Positions 32,593 to 42,374 of a stretch of DNA of 60,716 nt are shown here, piece after piece. The stretch lies in NCBI GenBank assembly GCA_949841045.1, contig CATKXS010000001.1, positions 1 to 60,716 of the forward strand, read 5' to 3'. How positions within the stretch are numbered: the first letter of the stretch is position 1; every line of letters starts with the position of its first letter. Source of the stretch: an uncultured Clostridia bacterium (GTDB lineage: Bacteria; Bacillota; Clostridia; Christensenellales; UBA1242). Both the position numbers and the translations under genes were made by a program. A model generated the notes under the pieces. That model did no database searches. It saw nothing but the letters and a program-made list of their open reading frames with translations, and was not told where the DNA came from.

Positions 32593-32848
32593 GCTGTGAA
32601 TTATGGGTTGAAACATAAGGTTACCATTGTTACCTGCAACAATTGGAGAATTTATGTGGACAAGTTCGTGGCATAGACCGCGAGCGACTAACCGAAAAAA
32701 TCACATTTTTTAATTCCTTACAGCGTGACACACATGGGATAGTGTACCATAGTTGTCAATTCGTTTCAGTCTTAAATTATGTTTGCCAAAACTGAGGCTG
32801 AGGGGAGAGGAAAAGGTTAGCATTGCTATTACAGGAGGTATTTATTTA
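32593..32848 (+). promoter_or_regulatory. Structured ~255-nt leader of the S10 superoperon
   Basis: The leader separates the promoter from rpsJ. It contains a hairpin CCATTGTT / AACAATTGG (~32620-32644), a short reading frame with its own ribosome-binding site, and GTGTG/CATAG-type complementary segments around 32726-32760. Ribosomal protein operons are often feedback-controlled through such leaders. I recognise no known leader class, and no terminator-antiterminator pair is obvious. Confidence 0.6.
32654..32713 (+). CDS. Possible leader peptide, 19 aa
   Basis: ATG after GGAG (32645-32648) opens the frame MWTSSWHRPRATNRKNHIF, stop TAA. It is rich in Arg, His and Trp. Translation would affect folding of the leader. 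It is too short to prove from one sequence. Confidence 0.3.
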   Translation: MWTSSWHRPRATNRKNHIF

Positions 32849-33157
32849 ATGGCAACACAAGTAATTAGAATTAAATTAAAGGCCTTTGAACACAGCATCA
32901 TTGATGAAGCTTGCAAAAGAATCATTGATACTGCTGAGAAGTTCGGCGCTAAGGTCGCTGGCCCTATCCCACTTCCAACAGATAGAGAAGTGGTTACCGT
33001 AATCCGTTCACCACACAAATACAAAGACAGTCGTGAACAATTTGAGTCAAGAACTCACAAAAGACTTATTGATATTTACTCACCAAATGCTAAGGCGGTT
33101 GACGCTCTTATGAAAATCGACCTTCCAGCTGGCGTAGATATTAAGATTAAACTATAA
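32849..33157 (+). CDS. rpsJ: 30S ribosomal protein S10
   Basis: 102 aa, full length, opening [20 protein letters not shown]. Head protein of the small subunit; also NusE in transcription antitermination. Start ATG 32849 follows AGGAGG (32833-32838); the in-frame ATG at 32753 would read through the untranslated leader. First gene of the superoperon. Confidence 0.97.
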   Translation: MATQVIRIKLKAFEHSIIDEACKRIIDTAEKFGAKVAGPIPLPTDREVVTVIRSPHKYKDSREQFESRTHKRLIDIYSPNAKAVDALMKIDLPAGVDIKIKL

Positions 33158-33175
33158 TATGGAGGAAGACAAACA

Positions 33176-33811
33176 ATGAAAAAAGCTATTATCGGTAAGA
33201 AACTTGGTATGACTCAAGTCTTCACTCCAGAAGGCGTGGTTATCCCAGTTACAGTTGTAGAGGCTGGTCCTTGCCCAGTTGTTCAAGTTAAGAACAATGA
33301 AAAAGACGGTTATAATGCAGTTGTTGTTGCATTTGACAAACAAAAAGCTCAAAGAGTTAACAAGCCAATGACAGGCGCTTTCAAGAAGGCGGGCGTAGAC
33401 TCTTATAGAATCGTTAAAGAATTAAGATTCGAAAATGCAAGTGAATATACACTTGGCCAAGAAATCAAAGCTGACATCTTCGGCGAAGGCGACAAAGTTG
33501 ACGTTACTGGTACAACTCGCGGTCGTGGATTTACTGGCGTTATCCAAAGATGGAACCAACACAGACTTAAGATGACACACGGTACTGGCCCTGTTCACAG
33601 AGAAGTTGGTTCAATGAGTGCAAACTCAACTCCATCTAGAGTATTCAAAAACAAAAATATGCCTGGTCACTATGGTGTAGAGCGCGTTACAATTCAAAAC
33701 CTTGAAGTTGTAAAAGTTGACGTAAACAGAAATGTTATTCTTGTTAAAGGTTGCATTCCTGGTCCAAAAGGCTCTGTTGTCACTATTCGTGAAGCAGTAA
33801 AAGGTAATTAA
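33176..33811 (+). CDS. rplC: 50S ribosomal protein L3
   Basis: 211 aa. Opens MKKAIIGKKLGMTQVF; the extended loop FTGVIQRWNQHRLKMTHGTG reaches toward the peptidyl transferase centre in known ribosomes. GGAGGAAG ribosome-binding site; 18 nt after rpsJ. Confidence 0.97.
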   Translation: MKKAIIGKKLGMTQVFTPEGVVIPVTVVEAGPCPVVQVKNNEKDGYNAVVVAFDKQKAQRVNKPMTGAFKKAGVDSYRIVKELRFENASEYTLGQEIKADIFGEGDKVDVTGTTRGRGFTGVIQRWNQHRLKMTHGTGPVHREVGSMSANSTPSRVFKNKNMPGHYGVERVTIQNLEVVKVDVNRNVILVKGCIPGPKGSVVTIREAVKGN

Positions 33812-33824
33812 AGGAGAGTAGGTC

Positions 33825-34451
33825 ATGGCAAAAGTTAAAGTATACAATATGCAGGCTGGCGAAGTTGGTCAAATCAGTTTACCTGACGAACTCTTCGCAG
33901 TAGATTATAATGAAGCTCTTATTCACGAAGTTGTTGTTGCTTACAACGCAAATCAAAGACAGGGTACAAAATCAACCCTTACAAGAAGTGAAGTAAGAGG
34001 TCACGCTAAAAAACCTTGGCGTCAAAAGGGTACTGGCAGAGCTAGACAAGGCTCTAGAAAAGGCCCACAATGGACTGGTGGTGGAGTTGTATTTGCTCCA
34101 AAGCCAAGAGACTTTTCTAAGAAAGTTAATAAGCAGAAGAAGAGAGGAGCTCTCCTCAGTGCACTCAGTGCTAAACTTGCTCAAAACGAAGTTGTCGTTC
34201 TTGACAAATTTGAATTCTCTGCTCCAAAGACAAAAGAAGCTCAAGCATTCCTTAATGCTTTCAAGTTTGAAAAAAGCGTTCTTGTAATCAATGATGCAAA
34301 TGACAAAAATATCAAACTTGCAACTGCAAATATCCCAGCTTTGAGCATTATTGAAGCTGACGACCTCAATGTTTATGCACTCGTTGCAAACAAGAACATT
34401 GTTCTCACAGAGTCAGCTATTAAACAACTAGAGGAGGCATACGCAGAATAA
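33825..34451 (+). CDS. rplD: 50S ribosomal protein L4
   Basis: 208 aa. The basic tunnel loop contains RGHAKKPWRQKGTGRARQ (residues ~58-75), which lines the exit-tunnel constriction. In some bacteria L4 autoregulates this operon; whether it acts on the leader here is not shown. The stop and the rplW start share one base (TAATG). Confidence 0.97.
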   Translation: MAKVKVYNMQAGEVGQISLPDELFAVDYNEALIHEVVVAYNANQRQGTKSTLTRSEVRGHAKKPWRQKGTGRARQGSRKGPQWTGGGVVFAPKPRDFSKKVNKQKKRGALLSALSAKLAQNEVVVLDKFEFSAPKTKEAQAFLNAFKFEKSVLVINDANDKNIKLATANIPALSIIEADDLNVYALVANKNIVLTESAIKQLEEAYAE

Positions 34452-34753
34452 TGGAAGCTAATAAAATCATTATAAGACCACTTCTCACAGAAAAAAGCTA
34501 CGCTGGAATTGCAAACAAAGTTTACACTTTCGTTGTTGCAAAAAATGCAGACAAAGTTCAAATCAGAAACGCTGTTGAAGAACTTTTTGGAGTTAAAGTG
34601 GCTAGTGTCAACACAGTAGTTGTTAAAGGACACAAGAAATCACAAAATACTAAAGCTGGAAGAACAGTTGGCAGAACAAGTGATTACAAAAAAGCAATTG
34701 TAACACTCACTGAAGCATCTAAGTCAATTGCCTTCTTCGATAGCTTATCATAA
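34451..34753 (+). CDS. rplW: 50S ribosomal protein L23
   Basis: 100 aa. [19 protein letters not shown] at the N-terminus and [19 protein letters not shown] are the family blocks. It sits at the tunnel exit, where trigger factor and SRP dock. Start overlaps the rplD stop. Confidence 0.96.
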   Translation: MEANKIIIRPLLTEKSYAGIANKVYTFVVAKNADKVQIRNAVEELFGVKVASVNTVVVKGHKKSQNTKAGRTVGRTSDYKKAIVTLTEASKSIAFFDSLS

Positions 34754-34770
34754 GGATGGAGGGTTATAAA

Positions 34771-35598
34771 ATGGCAATTAAAATTCATAGACCTACTTCT
34801 GCTGGAAGAAGATTTTATACAACCTCTTCCTATGAAGAAATAACAAAGAAAACTCCTGAGAAATCACTTCTTGCTAAGAAAGATAAAAACGCAGGAAGAA
34901 ATGCTCAAGGAAAAATTACTGTTCGTCATCAAGGTGGTGGCAACAGACAAAAATACAGATTAATCGACTTTAAGAGAAACAAAGACGGTATCCCAGCAAA
35001 GGTTATCGGAATTGAATACGACCCAAACAGAACTGCTTATATCGCTCTTGTTCGTTATGCTGACGGTGAAAAGAGATATATCATTGCTCCTGTTGGACTT
35101 AAAGACGGCGACACTGTTATGAGTGGAAAAGACGTAGAAATAAAAGTCGGAAACAATCTTCCACTTTCACAAATCCCAGTTGGTTCACTTATCCACAATA
35201 TCGAACTTGAACCAAACAAGGGTGGTCAACTTGTAAGAAGTGCTGGTGGCGAAGCTCAGCTTATGGCTAAGGAAGGTCGCTATGCAACTATTCGTCTCCC
35301 AAGTGGAGAAATGAGAAAAGTTCTCTTAGTTTGCCGTGCAACTATTGGAACAGTTGGCAATATTGACCATGAACTTGTTTCACTTGGTAAAGCAGGAAGA
35401 AAGAGACACATGGGTGTTAGACCTAGCGTTCGTGGTGTTGCTATGAACCCTAACGACCACAAACATGGTGGTGGTGAAGGTAAGAGCCCTGTTGGTATGA
35501 AGAGCCCTGTTACACCTTGGAACAAGCCTGCTCTTGGATACAAGACTAGAAAGAGAAAAAATCGCTCTAACCGCTTAATGGTTAAGAGAGTTAATTAG
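34771..35598 (+). CDS. rplB: 50S ribosomal protein L2
   Basis: 275 aa from ATG 34771, preceded by GGAGGG; the ATG at 34756 is upstream of that site and adds five unlikely residues. [32 protein letters not shown] and [16 protein letters not shown] are the rRNA-binding and peptidyl-transferase-near segments. Confidence 0.97.
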   Translation: MAIKIHRPTSAGRRFYTTSSYEEITKKTPEKSLLAKKDKNAGRNAQGKITVRHQGGGNRQKYRLIDFKRNKDGIPAKVIGIEYDPNRTAYIALVRYADGEKRYIIAPVGLKDGDTVMSGKDVEIKVGNNLPLSQIPVGSLIHNIELEPNKGGQLVRSAGGEAQLMAKEGRYATIRLPSGEMRKVLLVCRATIGTVGNIDHELVSLGKAGRKRHMGVRPSVRGVAMNPNDHKHGGGEGKSPVGMKSPVTPWNKPALGYKTRKRKNRSNRLMVKRVN

Positions 35599-35609
35599 GA
35601 GATAAGATT

Positions 35610-35891
35610 ATGAGTTCATTAAAGAAAAAGCCTTATGTTCATCCAAGTCTGGTAAAAAAGGTTGCCGAGATGCAAGAATCTGGCGTTAAAAGACCTATTA
35701 AAACTTGGTCAAGAGCTTCTACAATTTATCCTGATTTCGTAGGATTTACATTCGCTGTACACAATGGTAAGAAACATGTCCCTGTTTACTGCACAGCTGA
35801 TATGGTAGGTCACAAACTCGGAGAGTTCTCTCCAACAAGAACATACAAGGGACATACTAAAAAGTCGGCTGCAGCGGCAGGCAAAAGATAA
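35610..35891 (+). CDS. rpsS: 30S ribosomal protein S19
   Basis: 93 aa. Contains [20 protein letters not shown] and [16 protein letters not shown]. Binds the 30S head with S13, whose gene lies in the alpha part of this superoperon. GGAGA ribosome-binding site. Confidence 0.96.
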   Translation: MSSLKKKPYVHPSLVKKVAEMQESGVKRPIKTWSRASTIYPDFVGFTFAVHNGKKHVPVYCTADMVGHKLGEFSPTRTYKGHTKKSAAAAGKR

Positions 35892-35901
35892 GGAGTAACA
35901 A

Positions 35902-36291
35902 ATGGCTACAAGAATTAGACAAAAGGCTGAAAAGCTTGCTAAAAAACAAAAATATCCTTATGCAAAGGCAAAATATGTTAGACTTAGCCCTTCAAAAATT
36001 ACTTACATTCTTGACCTCGTTAGAGGAAAAGGTGCTGAAGAGGCTGTAGCTATTCTTGAAAATATGCCTGACAAGGGCGCTTATGAAAGCTTAAAAGTTT
36101 TAAACAGTGCCATTGCCAATGCTGAAAACAATATGGGTAAAAACAGAGACACTCTTGTTGTTAAAGAAGCTTATGCAACAAGCGGTCCAATGTTTAGAAG
36201 AATGTCTGCAAGAGCAAAAGGCTCTGGTGACATTTTACACAAAAAGACATCTCACATTACAATTGTGCTTGATGAGAAGGTAGGAGGCTAA
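35902..36291 (+). CDS. rplV: 50S ribosomal protein L22
   Basis: 129 aa, with ~20 extra basic residues (RIRQKAEKLAKKQKYPYAKA) before the family start. The tunnel beta-hairpin region GPMFRRMSARAKGSGDILHK is intact. One base separates its stop from the rpsC start. Confidence 0.96.
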   Translation: MATRIRQKAEKLAKKQKYPYAKAKYVRLSPSKITYILDLVRGKGAEEAVAILENMPDKGAYESLKVLNSAIANAENNMGKNRDTLVVKEAYATSGPMFRRMSARAKGSGDILHKKTSHITIVLDEKVGG

Positions 36292-36292
36292 G

Positions 36293-36982
36293 ATGGGACA
36301 AAAGGTTAGTCCAATAGGACTTAGAGTTGGAATTAACAAAGATTGGAATTCAACTTGGTATGCTGATAAGAAAACTTTCGCAGCAAACCTTAAAGAAGAC
36401 CAAGACGTTAAATCTTTCATCTTGAAAAAATATAAAGCTTGTTCTATTTCAAAAGTTACTATTGAAAGAACAGAAAACAAACTCGTTGTGAATATCTTCA
36501 CCTCTAAACCTGGTATGATTATCGGTACAAAGGGTGCTGGTATTGAAACAATCAAAAAAGATATTACAAAACTCATCAGACCTGTTAAATTATTGCTTGT
36601 AAACGTTAAAGAAATCAAAAGACCTGACCTTGATGCTCAACTTGTTGCTGAAAGTATCGCTATGCAACTTGAAAAACGTGTTGCTGCTAAACGTGCTTTA
36701 AAACAAGCTATTGAAAGAGTTATGAAGGCTGGCGCTAAGGGCTGCAAAATGCAGGTTAGCGGTGTGCTTGCAAAAGCTAATGAAAAAGCACAAATCGAAA
36801 AACAATTTAGAGGTTCAGTCCCTCTTCATACCCTTAGAGCAGATATTGATTACGGCGAATATTCAGCATTTACTATGATTGGTAAAATCGGTGTAAAAGT
36901 TTGGATTTACAAGGGTGAAATTCTTGGAAGCAATAACAAGTTGTCTGAACAAAAGGAGGACAAGAAAAATGTTAATGCCTAA
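36293..36982 (+). CDS. rpsC: 30S ribosomal protein S3
   Basis: 229 aa. [18 protein letters not shown] start, a KH domain with the GxxG loop in [13 protein letters not shown], and the C-terminal S3 domain. Forms part of the mRNA entry channel. Its last 14 nt overlap rplP. Confidence 0.97.
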   Translation: MGQKVSPIGLRVGINKDWNSTWYADKKTFAANLKEDQDVKSFILKKYKACSISKVTIERTENKLVVNIFTSKPGMIIGTKGAGIETIKKDITKLIRPVKLLLVNVKEIKRPDLDAQLVAESIAMQLEKRVAAKRALKQAIERVMKAGAKGCKMQVSGVLAKANEKAQIEKQFRGSVPLHTLRADIDYGEYSAFTMIGKIGVKVWIYKGEILGSNNKLSEQKEDKKNVNA

Positions 36983-37409
36983 AAGAGTTAAAAGAAGAAA
37001 GGTCTTCAGAGGAAGAATGACTGGTAAGGCTACAAGAGGTAACACTCTTGCTTACGGTTCATATGGTATGATTGCCACTGAGCCATGCTGGATTAAATCA
37101 AACCAAATTGAAGCTGCACGTATTGCGCTCACTAGATACACAAGACGTGACGGTAAAGTTTGGATTAAAATTTTCCCAGACAAACCAGTTACAAAGAAGC
37201 CAGCTGAAACTCGTATGGGTTCAGGTAAAGGCTCTCCAGAATTTTGGGTTGCAGTTGTTAAGCCAGGTAGAGTTCTTTTTGAAATCGAAGGCGTAAGCGA
37301 AGAAGTTGCAAGAGAAGCTCTTAGACTCGCTAGTCACAAACTTCCATGCAAAACAAAATTTATAAAGAAAACAGAAGTCGAAAAAGGTGGTGTGAAAGAT
37401 GAAAATTAA
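36969..37409 (+). CDS. rplP: 50S ribosomal protein L16
   Basis: 146 aa from ATG 36969, which follows AAGGAGGA (36953-36960); the longer frame back to 36915 lies inside rpsC in another frame and has no ribosome-binding site. [19 protein letters not shown] and [19 protein letters not shown] are typical. It helps place aminoacyl-tRNA at the A site. Overlaps both neighbours. Confidence 0.96.
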   Translation: MLMPKRVKRRKVFRGRMTGKATRGNTLAYGSYGMIATEPCWIKSNQIEAARIALTRYTRRDGKVWIKIFPDKPVTKKPAETRMGSGKGSPEFWVAVVKPGRVLFEIEGVSEEVAREALRLASHKLPCKTKFIKKTEVEKGGVKDEN

Positions 37410-37617
37410 TGATATTAAATATTTATCTATTGCCGAGCTTAATGCAAAATTAAAAGAACTTAATAGCGAATTATTTAATCTTCGTTTCTCTCACGCTACA
37501 AGGTCTCTCGCAAATCCTATGGCACTTCATAATGTTAAGAAGGACATTGCAAGAGTTAAAACTATAATTCGTGAAAAAGAATTAGAAGAAAAGGGAGAAG
37601 GCAATGGAAACAAGTAG
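37399..37617 (+). CDS. rpmC: 50S ribosomal protein L29
   Basis: 72 aa, two-helix coiled protein ([20 protein letters not shown]). Starts 11 nt before the rplP stop and ends inside rpsQ. Confidence 0.95.
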   Translation: MKINDIKYLSIAELNAKLKELNSELFNLRFSHATRSLANPMALHNVKKDIARVKTIIREKELEEKGEGNGNK

Positions 37618-37867
37618 AAATTCAAGAATTGTACGTCAAGGCGTCGTTGTTAGCGCTGGCAAAATGGACAAAACTGTTGTAGTTAAAGTCGTTTCCAGAG
37701 TTAAAAGCCCAATTTATAGAAAAGTCGTTCAAAAATCAAATACATTCAAAGCTCACGATGAAAACAACCAATGCGGAATGGGTGACACAGTTCTCATTAT
37801 GGAAACTCGTCCACTTTCTAAAGATAAGCATTTCAGAGTTGTTGAAATCGTTGAGAAAGCTAAGTAA
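37604..37867 (+). CDS. rpsQ: 30S ribosomal protein S17
   Basis: 87 aa OB-fold protein. [19 protein letters not shown] and [20 protein letters not shown] are family blocks. Overlaps rpmC by 14 nt; GGAGAAGG ribosome-binding site within rpmC. Confidence 0.96.
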   Translation: METSRNSRIVRQGVVVSAGKMDKTVVVKVVSRVKSPIYRKVVQKSNTFKAHDENNQCGMGDTVLIMETRPLSKDKHFRVVEIVEKAK

Positions 37868-37878
37868 GGAGGAAAGTT

Positions 37879-38247
37879 ATGATTCAACCTCAAACAAGAT
37901 TAAAAGTTGCTGATAACACTGGCGCTAAGGAAATAATGTGTATTCGCGTTCTTGGCGGTTCATATAGAAGAAGTGGCAATATCGGTGACATTATCGTAGC
38001 TGCTGTTAAAAAGGCAATTCCTGGCGGCAGTGTTAAAAAAGGTGATGTTGTGAAAGCGGTTATCGTTCGTTCCTCTAAGGGACTTAGAAGAGCCGATGGT
38101 TCTCATATCCGTTTTGATGATAACGCTGCTGTTATCATTGACAACCAAAAACAACCAAAAGGTACACGTGTGTTTGGACCTATCGCCAGAGAGCTTCGTG
38201 ATAAGGGATATATGAAAATTATTTCTCTTGCACCGGACGTTCTGTAA
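37879..38247 (+). CDS. rplN: 50S ribosomal protein L14
   Basis: 122 aa, canonical length. [20 protein letters not shown] start and [20 protein letters not shown] end. Bridges the subunits through 16S helix 14. AAGGAGGAAAG ribosome-binding site. Confidence 0.97.
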   Translation: MIQPQTRLKVADNTGAKEIMCIRVLGGSYRRSGNIGDIIVAAVKKAIPGGSVKKGDVVKAVIVRSSKGLRRADGSHIRFDDNAAVIIDNQKQPKGTRVFGPIARELRDKGYMKIISLAPDVL

Positions 38248-38259
38248 AAGGAGATTACA

Positions 38260-38988
38260 ATGAAGATGACAATTAAAACAGGTGATAACGTTATTGTAAT
38301 CACTGGTAAAGATAAAGGTAAAACTGGTAAGGTTACTGCTGTTTATGCAGAATCAAACAGAGTTCTTGTTGAAGGCGTTAATGTTGTTTCTAAACACCAA
38401 AAACCAAGGTCTCAACAAGATAAGGGCGGAATTATTCAAAAATCTGCTCCAATCAACGCTTCAAACGTTATGGTAGTTTGCCCAGTTTGTGGTAAGCCAT
38501 CAAGAATTGGACACAGCATTGTTGACGGCAAAAAAGTTCGTGTTTGTGTTAAATGCAAAGGCTCTTTAGATAAAGAATTTGTAAAACAAACAAAGAAAGA
38601 AGCTAAGAAAACAATCAAAGCTGAAGAACTTAAAGGTGCTAAACTTAAATCTGCTAAAACAGAAACAAAAGTAGAAGAAAAGCCAGCTGCTAAAACAACA
38701 ACAAAAACAGCTGCTGCAAAGAAAGCTGAACCAAAAACTGCTGAAACAAAAGTAGCAGAAAAAGCTAAGACTACTGAGACAAAAGCTCCAGCTAAGTCAA
38801 CAGCTAAAACTACTGCTACTAAAACTACAAAGACAGCAACCGAAAAGGCTGAAAAACCAGCTACTAAGACTGCTACAAAAACAACAGCAGCTACAAAGAA
38901 AGCTCCTGCCGTAGCAACTGCAAAAGCAGAGAGCGAAAAGAAAACAACAACTAAAAAGTCGACAACAGCTAAAAAGGAAGTAAAGTAG
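38260..38988 (+). CDS. rplX: 50S ribosomal protein L24 with histone-H1-like tail
   Basis: Residues 1-~107 are normal L24: a KOW motif ([18 protein letters not shown]) and a zinc pair C74/C77 with C96/C99 (CPVCGK, CVKCKG). The protein then continues for ~135 residues of almost only Ala, Lys, Thr, Glu and Pro, with repeats like [20 protein letters not shown] and [20 protein letters not shown]24 usually ends near residue 105. The tail resembles histone H1 or HU-tail sequence and is probably disordered and nucleic-acid-binding. The frame is intact, with the rplE ribosome-binding site right after the stop, so this is not a frameshift. Confidence 0.95.
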   Translation: MKMTIKTGDNVIVITGKDKGKTGKVTAVYAESNRVLVEGVNVVSKHQKPRSQQDKGGIIQKSAPINASNVMVVCPVCGKPSRIGHSIVDGKKVRVCVKCKGSLDKEFVKQTKKEAKKTIKAEELKGAKLKSAKTETKVEEKPAAKTTTKTAAAKKAEPKTAETKVAEKAKTTETKAPAKSTAKTTATKTTKTATEKAEKPATKTATKTTAATKKAPAVATAKAESEKKTTTKKSTTAKKEVK

Positions 38989-38998
38989 GAGAAACAAA

Positions 38999-39550
38999 AT
39001 GGCAAAAGAACAAAATAGAATACAAGTTTTATATAAAAACGAAGTAGTGCCTGCTCTTCAAAAAGAATTTGCTTACAAAAATGTTAACGAAGTCCCAAAG
39101 CTTGTTAAAATCGTTCTTAACATGGGACTTGGTGAAGTAAAAGGCAACTCAAAAAGCTTCAACATCGCTGTTGACGAACTTCAAGTAATTTCAGGTCAAA
39201 AGCCTGTTGTTACAACAGCTAAAAAATCAATCTCAAACTTCGGTTTAAGAGAAGGCCAAAAAATTGGTGCTAAGGTTACTTTAAGAGGACAAAGAATGTA
39301 TGAATTCTTTGACAGACTTACTGCAATCGCTCTTCCAAAAGTTAGAGACTTCAGAGGAATTTCTGATAAGTCATTCGATGGCAAAGGGAACTACTCTATG
39401 GGAATTAAAGAACAACTTATTTTCCCAGAAATCGTTTATGAAAAAGTCGAAAAAATCAGGGGTTTTGATATTACTTTTGTTACTACTGCTAAAACTGACG
39501 CAGAGGCAAAATCACTGCTTAAGGCACTTGGCTTGCCTTTCGCTAAATAG
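38999..39550 (+). CDS. rplE: 50S ribosomal protein L5
   Basis: 183 aa. [36 protein letters not shown] and [13 protein letters not shown] are family blocks. Binds 5S rRNA and the P-site tRNA elbow. Follows the rplX tail by 10 nt. Confidence 0.97.
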   Translation: MAKEQNRIQVLYKNEVVPALQKEFAYKNVNEVPKLVKIVLNMGLGEVKGNSKSFNIAVDELQVISGQKPVVTTAKKSISNFGLREGQKIGAKVTLRGQRMYEFFDRLTAIALPKVRDFRGISDKSFDGKGNYSMGIKEQLIFPEIVYEKVEKIRGFDITFVTTAKTDAEAKSLLKALGLPFAK

Positions 39551-39559
39551 GAGTTAGAT

Positions 39560-39745
39560 ATGGCTAAAAAAGCATTAGTTGAAAAACAAAAAAGAACTCA
39601 AAAGTATAAGACTCGTGAGTATACTAGATGCTCGCTCTGCGGACGTCCTCATGCAGTGCTCAGAAAATACGGAATTTGCAGAATCTGCTTCCGTGAACTT
39701 GCAAACAAGGGCGAAATCCCAGGCGTGAAGAAAGCAAGCTGGTAA
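39560..39745 (+). CDS. rpsZ: 30S ribosomal protein S14, zinc type
   Basis: 61 aa short form with C24, C27, C40 and C43 ([18 protein letters not shown]) forming the zinc site. The zinc form is common in Firmicutes; many of them have a zinc-free paralogue elsewhere for zinc starvation. Confidence 0.96.
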   Translation: MAKKALVEKQKRTQKYKTREYTRCSLCGRPHAVLRKYGICRICFRELANKGEIPGVKKASW

Positions 39746-39760
39746 GAGAAGGAGAAGAAT

Positions 39761-40159
39761 ATGTTAGTTACAGACCCAATCGCAGATATGCTTACAAGAA
39801 TTAGAAATGCTCTGCTCGTAAAGCATGATAATGTAAGTGTTCCTGCTTCAAATGAAAAACGAGCAATTGCTAAAATCCTTCTTGAAGAAGGCTACATTCT
39901 CTCTTATGAAGAGGTGACTGAAGAAGGACACAAAAATATCAAAATCGCTTTAAAATATGATGAAGTTGGCGAAAGCGTTATCCAAGGTCTTAGAAGAATT
40001 TCTAAACCTGGTCTTCGTGTTTACGCTCAAAAAGATAAACTCCCAAGAGTTATCAGCGGACTTGGAATTGCAATCATCTCTACAAACAAGGGTATTGTTA
40101 CAGACAAGCAAGCTAGAACATTAGGAGTAGGCGGGGAAGTTCTCGCTTATGTATGGTAA
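39761..40159 (+). CDS. rpsH: 30S ribosomal protein S8
   Basis: 132 aa. [19 protein letters not shown] start; [20 protein letters not shown] end. Central-domain assembly protein; a known regulator of the spc operon in E. coli. GGAGAAG ribosome-binding site. Confidence 0.96.
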   Translation: MLVTDPIADMLTRIRNALLVKHDNVSVPASNEKRAIAKILLEEGYILSYEEVTEEGHKNIKIALKYDEVGESVIQGLRRISKPGLRVYAQKDKLPRVISGLGIAIISTNKGIVTDKQARTLGVGGEVLAYVW

Positions 40160-40168
40160 GGAGGAGAT

Positions 40169-40717
40169 ATGTCTAGAATAGGTAAAGAACTTATTGTTAT
40201 GCCTGCTGGCGTAACTGCTAAATTTGAAAATGGAATCCTTACTGTTACTGGTCCTAAGGGAACATTAACTCAAGAGATTAACAGCGTAATCGCTGCAAAA
40301 ATTGATGGTCAAAACCTTTCTTTCGTAATTGCTAAAGAAAGTGATGACGCAAACGCTAAACATGGTCTTTACAGAGCACTCGCAAATAACATGGTTAAAG
40401 GTGTTAGCGAAGGCTTTACAAAGACATTACTTATATCTGGTGTTGGTTACAAAGCCAGTGTTAATGGAAACAAGCTTATGATGAACCTTGGTTTTTCTCA
40501 CCCAGTTGAAGTGGTTATTCCAAGCGACATTACAGTTGCATGTCCAAGCGTTACTGAAATTAGAATTTCAGGTATTGATAAGCAAAAAGTTGGTCAATTT
40601 GCTTCAAATATTAAGGATATTAGACCTGTTGAACCATATCATGGTTACGGCGTAAGATATTCAGACCAAGTAGTTATTAGAAAAGTCGGAAAAGCTGCCG
40701 GTAAAGGTAAGAAATAG
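40169..40717 (+). CDS. rplF: 50S ribosomal protein L6
   Basis: 182 aa, two L6 domains. [15 protein letters not shown] start and the C-terminal [18 protein letters not shown] signature near the sarcin-ricin loop. GGAGG ribosome-binding site. Confidence 0.97.
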   Translation: MSRIGKELIVMPAGVTAKFENGILTVTGPKGTLTQEINSVIAAKIDGQNLSFVIAKESDDANAKHGLYRALANNMVKGVSEGFTKTLLISGVGYKASVNGNKLMMNLGFSHPVEVVIPSDITVACPSVTEIRISGIDKQKVGQFASNIKDIRPVEPYHGYGVRYSDQVVIRKVGKAAGKGKK

Positions 40718-40728
40718 GAGAACTTGAA

Positions 40729-41097
40729 ATGATTAACAAAACAGATAAAAATCAAGAAAGAGTAGTTCGTCATAAGAGAGTTAGACGCAAAGTTAGCGGT
40801 TCTAGCTCTAGACCAAGACTTTCAGTTTATAGAAGTTTAAGTCAGATTTACGCTCAAGTAATTGACGATAGTCAAGGAATAACTATTACCTCTGCATCAA
40901 CTTTAGACCCAGAAGTTAAGGGCGCTCTCAAAGGCAAAAGCAAATCAGAGCAAGCTAAACTTGTTGGCGAAACTATTGCTAAACGTGCACTTGAAAAGGG
41001 CATCAGCGAAGTAGTATTTGATAGAGGCGGTTACATTTATATCGGACGTGTTCAGGCTCTTGCAGACGGTGCTAGAGAAGCTGGACTCAAATTTTAG
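40729..41097 (+). CDS. rplR: 50S ribosomal protein L18
   Basis: 122 aa. Basic N-terminus ([20 protein letters not shown]) for 5S rRNA binding and [20 protein letters not shown] near the end. Confidence 0.96.
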   Translation: MINKTDKNQERVVRHKRVRRKVSGSSSRPRLSVYRSLSQIYAQVIDDSQGITITSASTLDPEVKGALKGKSKSEQAKLVGETIAKRALEKGISEVVFDRGGYIYIGRVQALADGAREAGLKF

Positions 41098-41108
41098 GAG
41101 GAAAAATC

Positions 41109-41702
41109 ATGGCAGAAAACGAAAAAATGGTAGAAGTTGCCGCTGAATCAGCCCCTAAAGGCAGAAAAAACTTTTCTGGCAGAGCTAAGGGCGAAAAGAG
41201 AGAGCCTAGAGAAAAAAGAGATAGAGACGCTGGCGAATTCGAAAAACGCGTTGTTTGCGTAAGAAGAGTTCAAAAGGTTGTTAAAGGCGGACGTACTCTT
41301 AGATTTTCAGCCCTTGTAGTCGTTGGTGACGGAAAAGGCAAGGTTGGACTTGGTATTGGCAAAAGCAAAGACGTAAGTTCAGCTATTGAAAAAGCAACTA
41401 CAATTGCTAAGAGAAACATGAAAGTTGTTCCTATCGTTAACGGAACTATTCCTCATGAAGTTATTGGCAAATTCTCATCTACAAAGATGCTTATGTTACC
41501 TGCTCCAGATGGTACTGGTGTTATTGCTGGTGGTTCTGCTCGTGCAGTTATCGAACTTGCAGGTATCAAAAACGTTGTTATTAAGAAACATGGTTCTTCA
41601 AACAAAATCAACTGCGTAAAAGCTACTATGGAAGGTCTTCTTTCTCTTAAAACTAAGGAAGAAATCGCTAGACGTCGTGGTAAAAGCGTAGAGGAAATCT
41701 AA
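41109..41702 (+). CDS. rpsE: 30S ribosomal protein S5, N-terminally extended
   Basis: 197 aa against about 166 in Bacillus. The S5 domains start at ~residue 47 (RVVCVRRVQKVVKGGRTLRF) and are intact through GTIPHEVIGKF. The first ~45 residues are a charged extension (KGEKREPREKRDRDAGEFEK), probably disordered. S5 helps unwind mRNA at the entry site and affects fidelity. Confidence 0.96.
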   Translation: MAENEKMVEVAAESAPKGRKNFSGRAKGEKREPREKRDRDAGEFEKRVVCVRRVQKVVKGGRTLRFSALVVVGDGKGKVGLGIGKSKDVSSAIEKATTIAKRNMKVVPIVNGTIPHEVIGKFSSTKMLMLPAPDGTGVIAGGSARAVIELAGIKNVVIKKHGSSNKINCVKATMEGLLSLKTKEEIARRRGKSVEEI

Positions 41703-41713
41703 GGGAGGAAAGT

Positions 41714-41917
41714 ATGGCAGGAAAAGCAGTTAAAAAAGATAAAAAGCTTAAAGTTACTTGGGTTAAAAGCTGTATCGGTTACAACAAAAACCAAGCGAAA
41801 ATAATCGAAGCTCTTGGCTTTAAGAAACTTGGTTCTACCAGAATTCTCCCAGACAACGATTCTATCAGAGGAAGTCTCCACCATGTGGCTCACCTCGTTA
41901 AGGTAGAAGAGGAATAG
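41714..41917 (+). CDS. rpmD: 50S ribosomal protein L30
   Basis: 67 aa. KVTWVKSCIGYNKNQAKIIE followed by LGFKKLGSTRILPDNDSIRG, the whole small fold. GGGAGGAAAG ribosome-binding site. Confidence 0.95.
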   Translation: MAGKAVKKDKKLKVTWVKSCIGYNKNQAKIIEALGFKKLGSTRILPDNDSIRGSLHHVAHLVKVEEE

Positions 41918-41926
41918 GAGGAAAGC

Positions 41927-42373
41927 ATGGAACTTAACAATTTAAAACCAGCCGTTGGCGCTACAACTAAGAAAGTTAGAGTTGGTCGTGGTATTGGAAG
42001 CGGAATTGGTAAAACAAGTGGCAAAGGCCACAAGGGACAAAATGCTCGTAGTGGCGGTGGTGTAAGACCTGGCTTCGAAGGCGGAAATATCCCAATGATT
42101 AGAAAAATCCCTATGCGCGGTTTTAATAACAAGAACTTCGCTAAGAGATATGCTTGCGTTAACGTAGGCGACTTAGAAGCTTTCGAGGCAAATGCAGTAA
42201 TTGACCAAGAGCTTCTTTACGAAACAAGATTTATTGGTAAACGTTCACAGTGGGGACTTAAAGTTCTTGGTGATGGCGTTCTTACCAAACCTCTTACTAT
42301 TAAAGCTAAAAAATTCACTAAAGGTGCGAGAGAAAAAATCGAAAAAGTTGGCGGCAAAGTAGAGGAGATTTAA
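41927..42373 (+). CDS. rplO: 50S ribosomal protein L15
   Basis: 148 aa. Glycine-rich N-terminal extension (GRGIGSGIGKTSGKGHKGQ, ARSGGGVRPGFEGG) threads between rRNA helices, then a globular end. The gene ends one base before the secY ATG. Confidence 0.96.
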   Translation: MELNNLKPAVGATTKKVRVGRGIGSGIGKTSGKGHKGQNARSGGGVRPGFEGGNIPMIRKIPMRGFNNKNFAKRYACVNVGDLEAFEANAVIDQELLYETRFIGKRSQWGLKVLGDGVLTKPLTIKAKKFTKGAREKIEKVGGKVEEI

Positions 42374-42374
42374 C

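Noticed and set aside
32593-32848. Riboswitch or T-box in the S10 leader
   Set aside because: No T-box sequence, no specifier stem and no terminator/antiterminator pair could be seen; kept only as an unclassified leader.
38436-39005. 189-codon frame opposite rplX
   Set aside because: Val/Phe/Ala-rich complement of the low-complexity Lys/Thr/Ala tail; no ribosome-binding site and no independent support.
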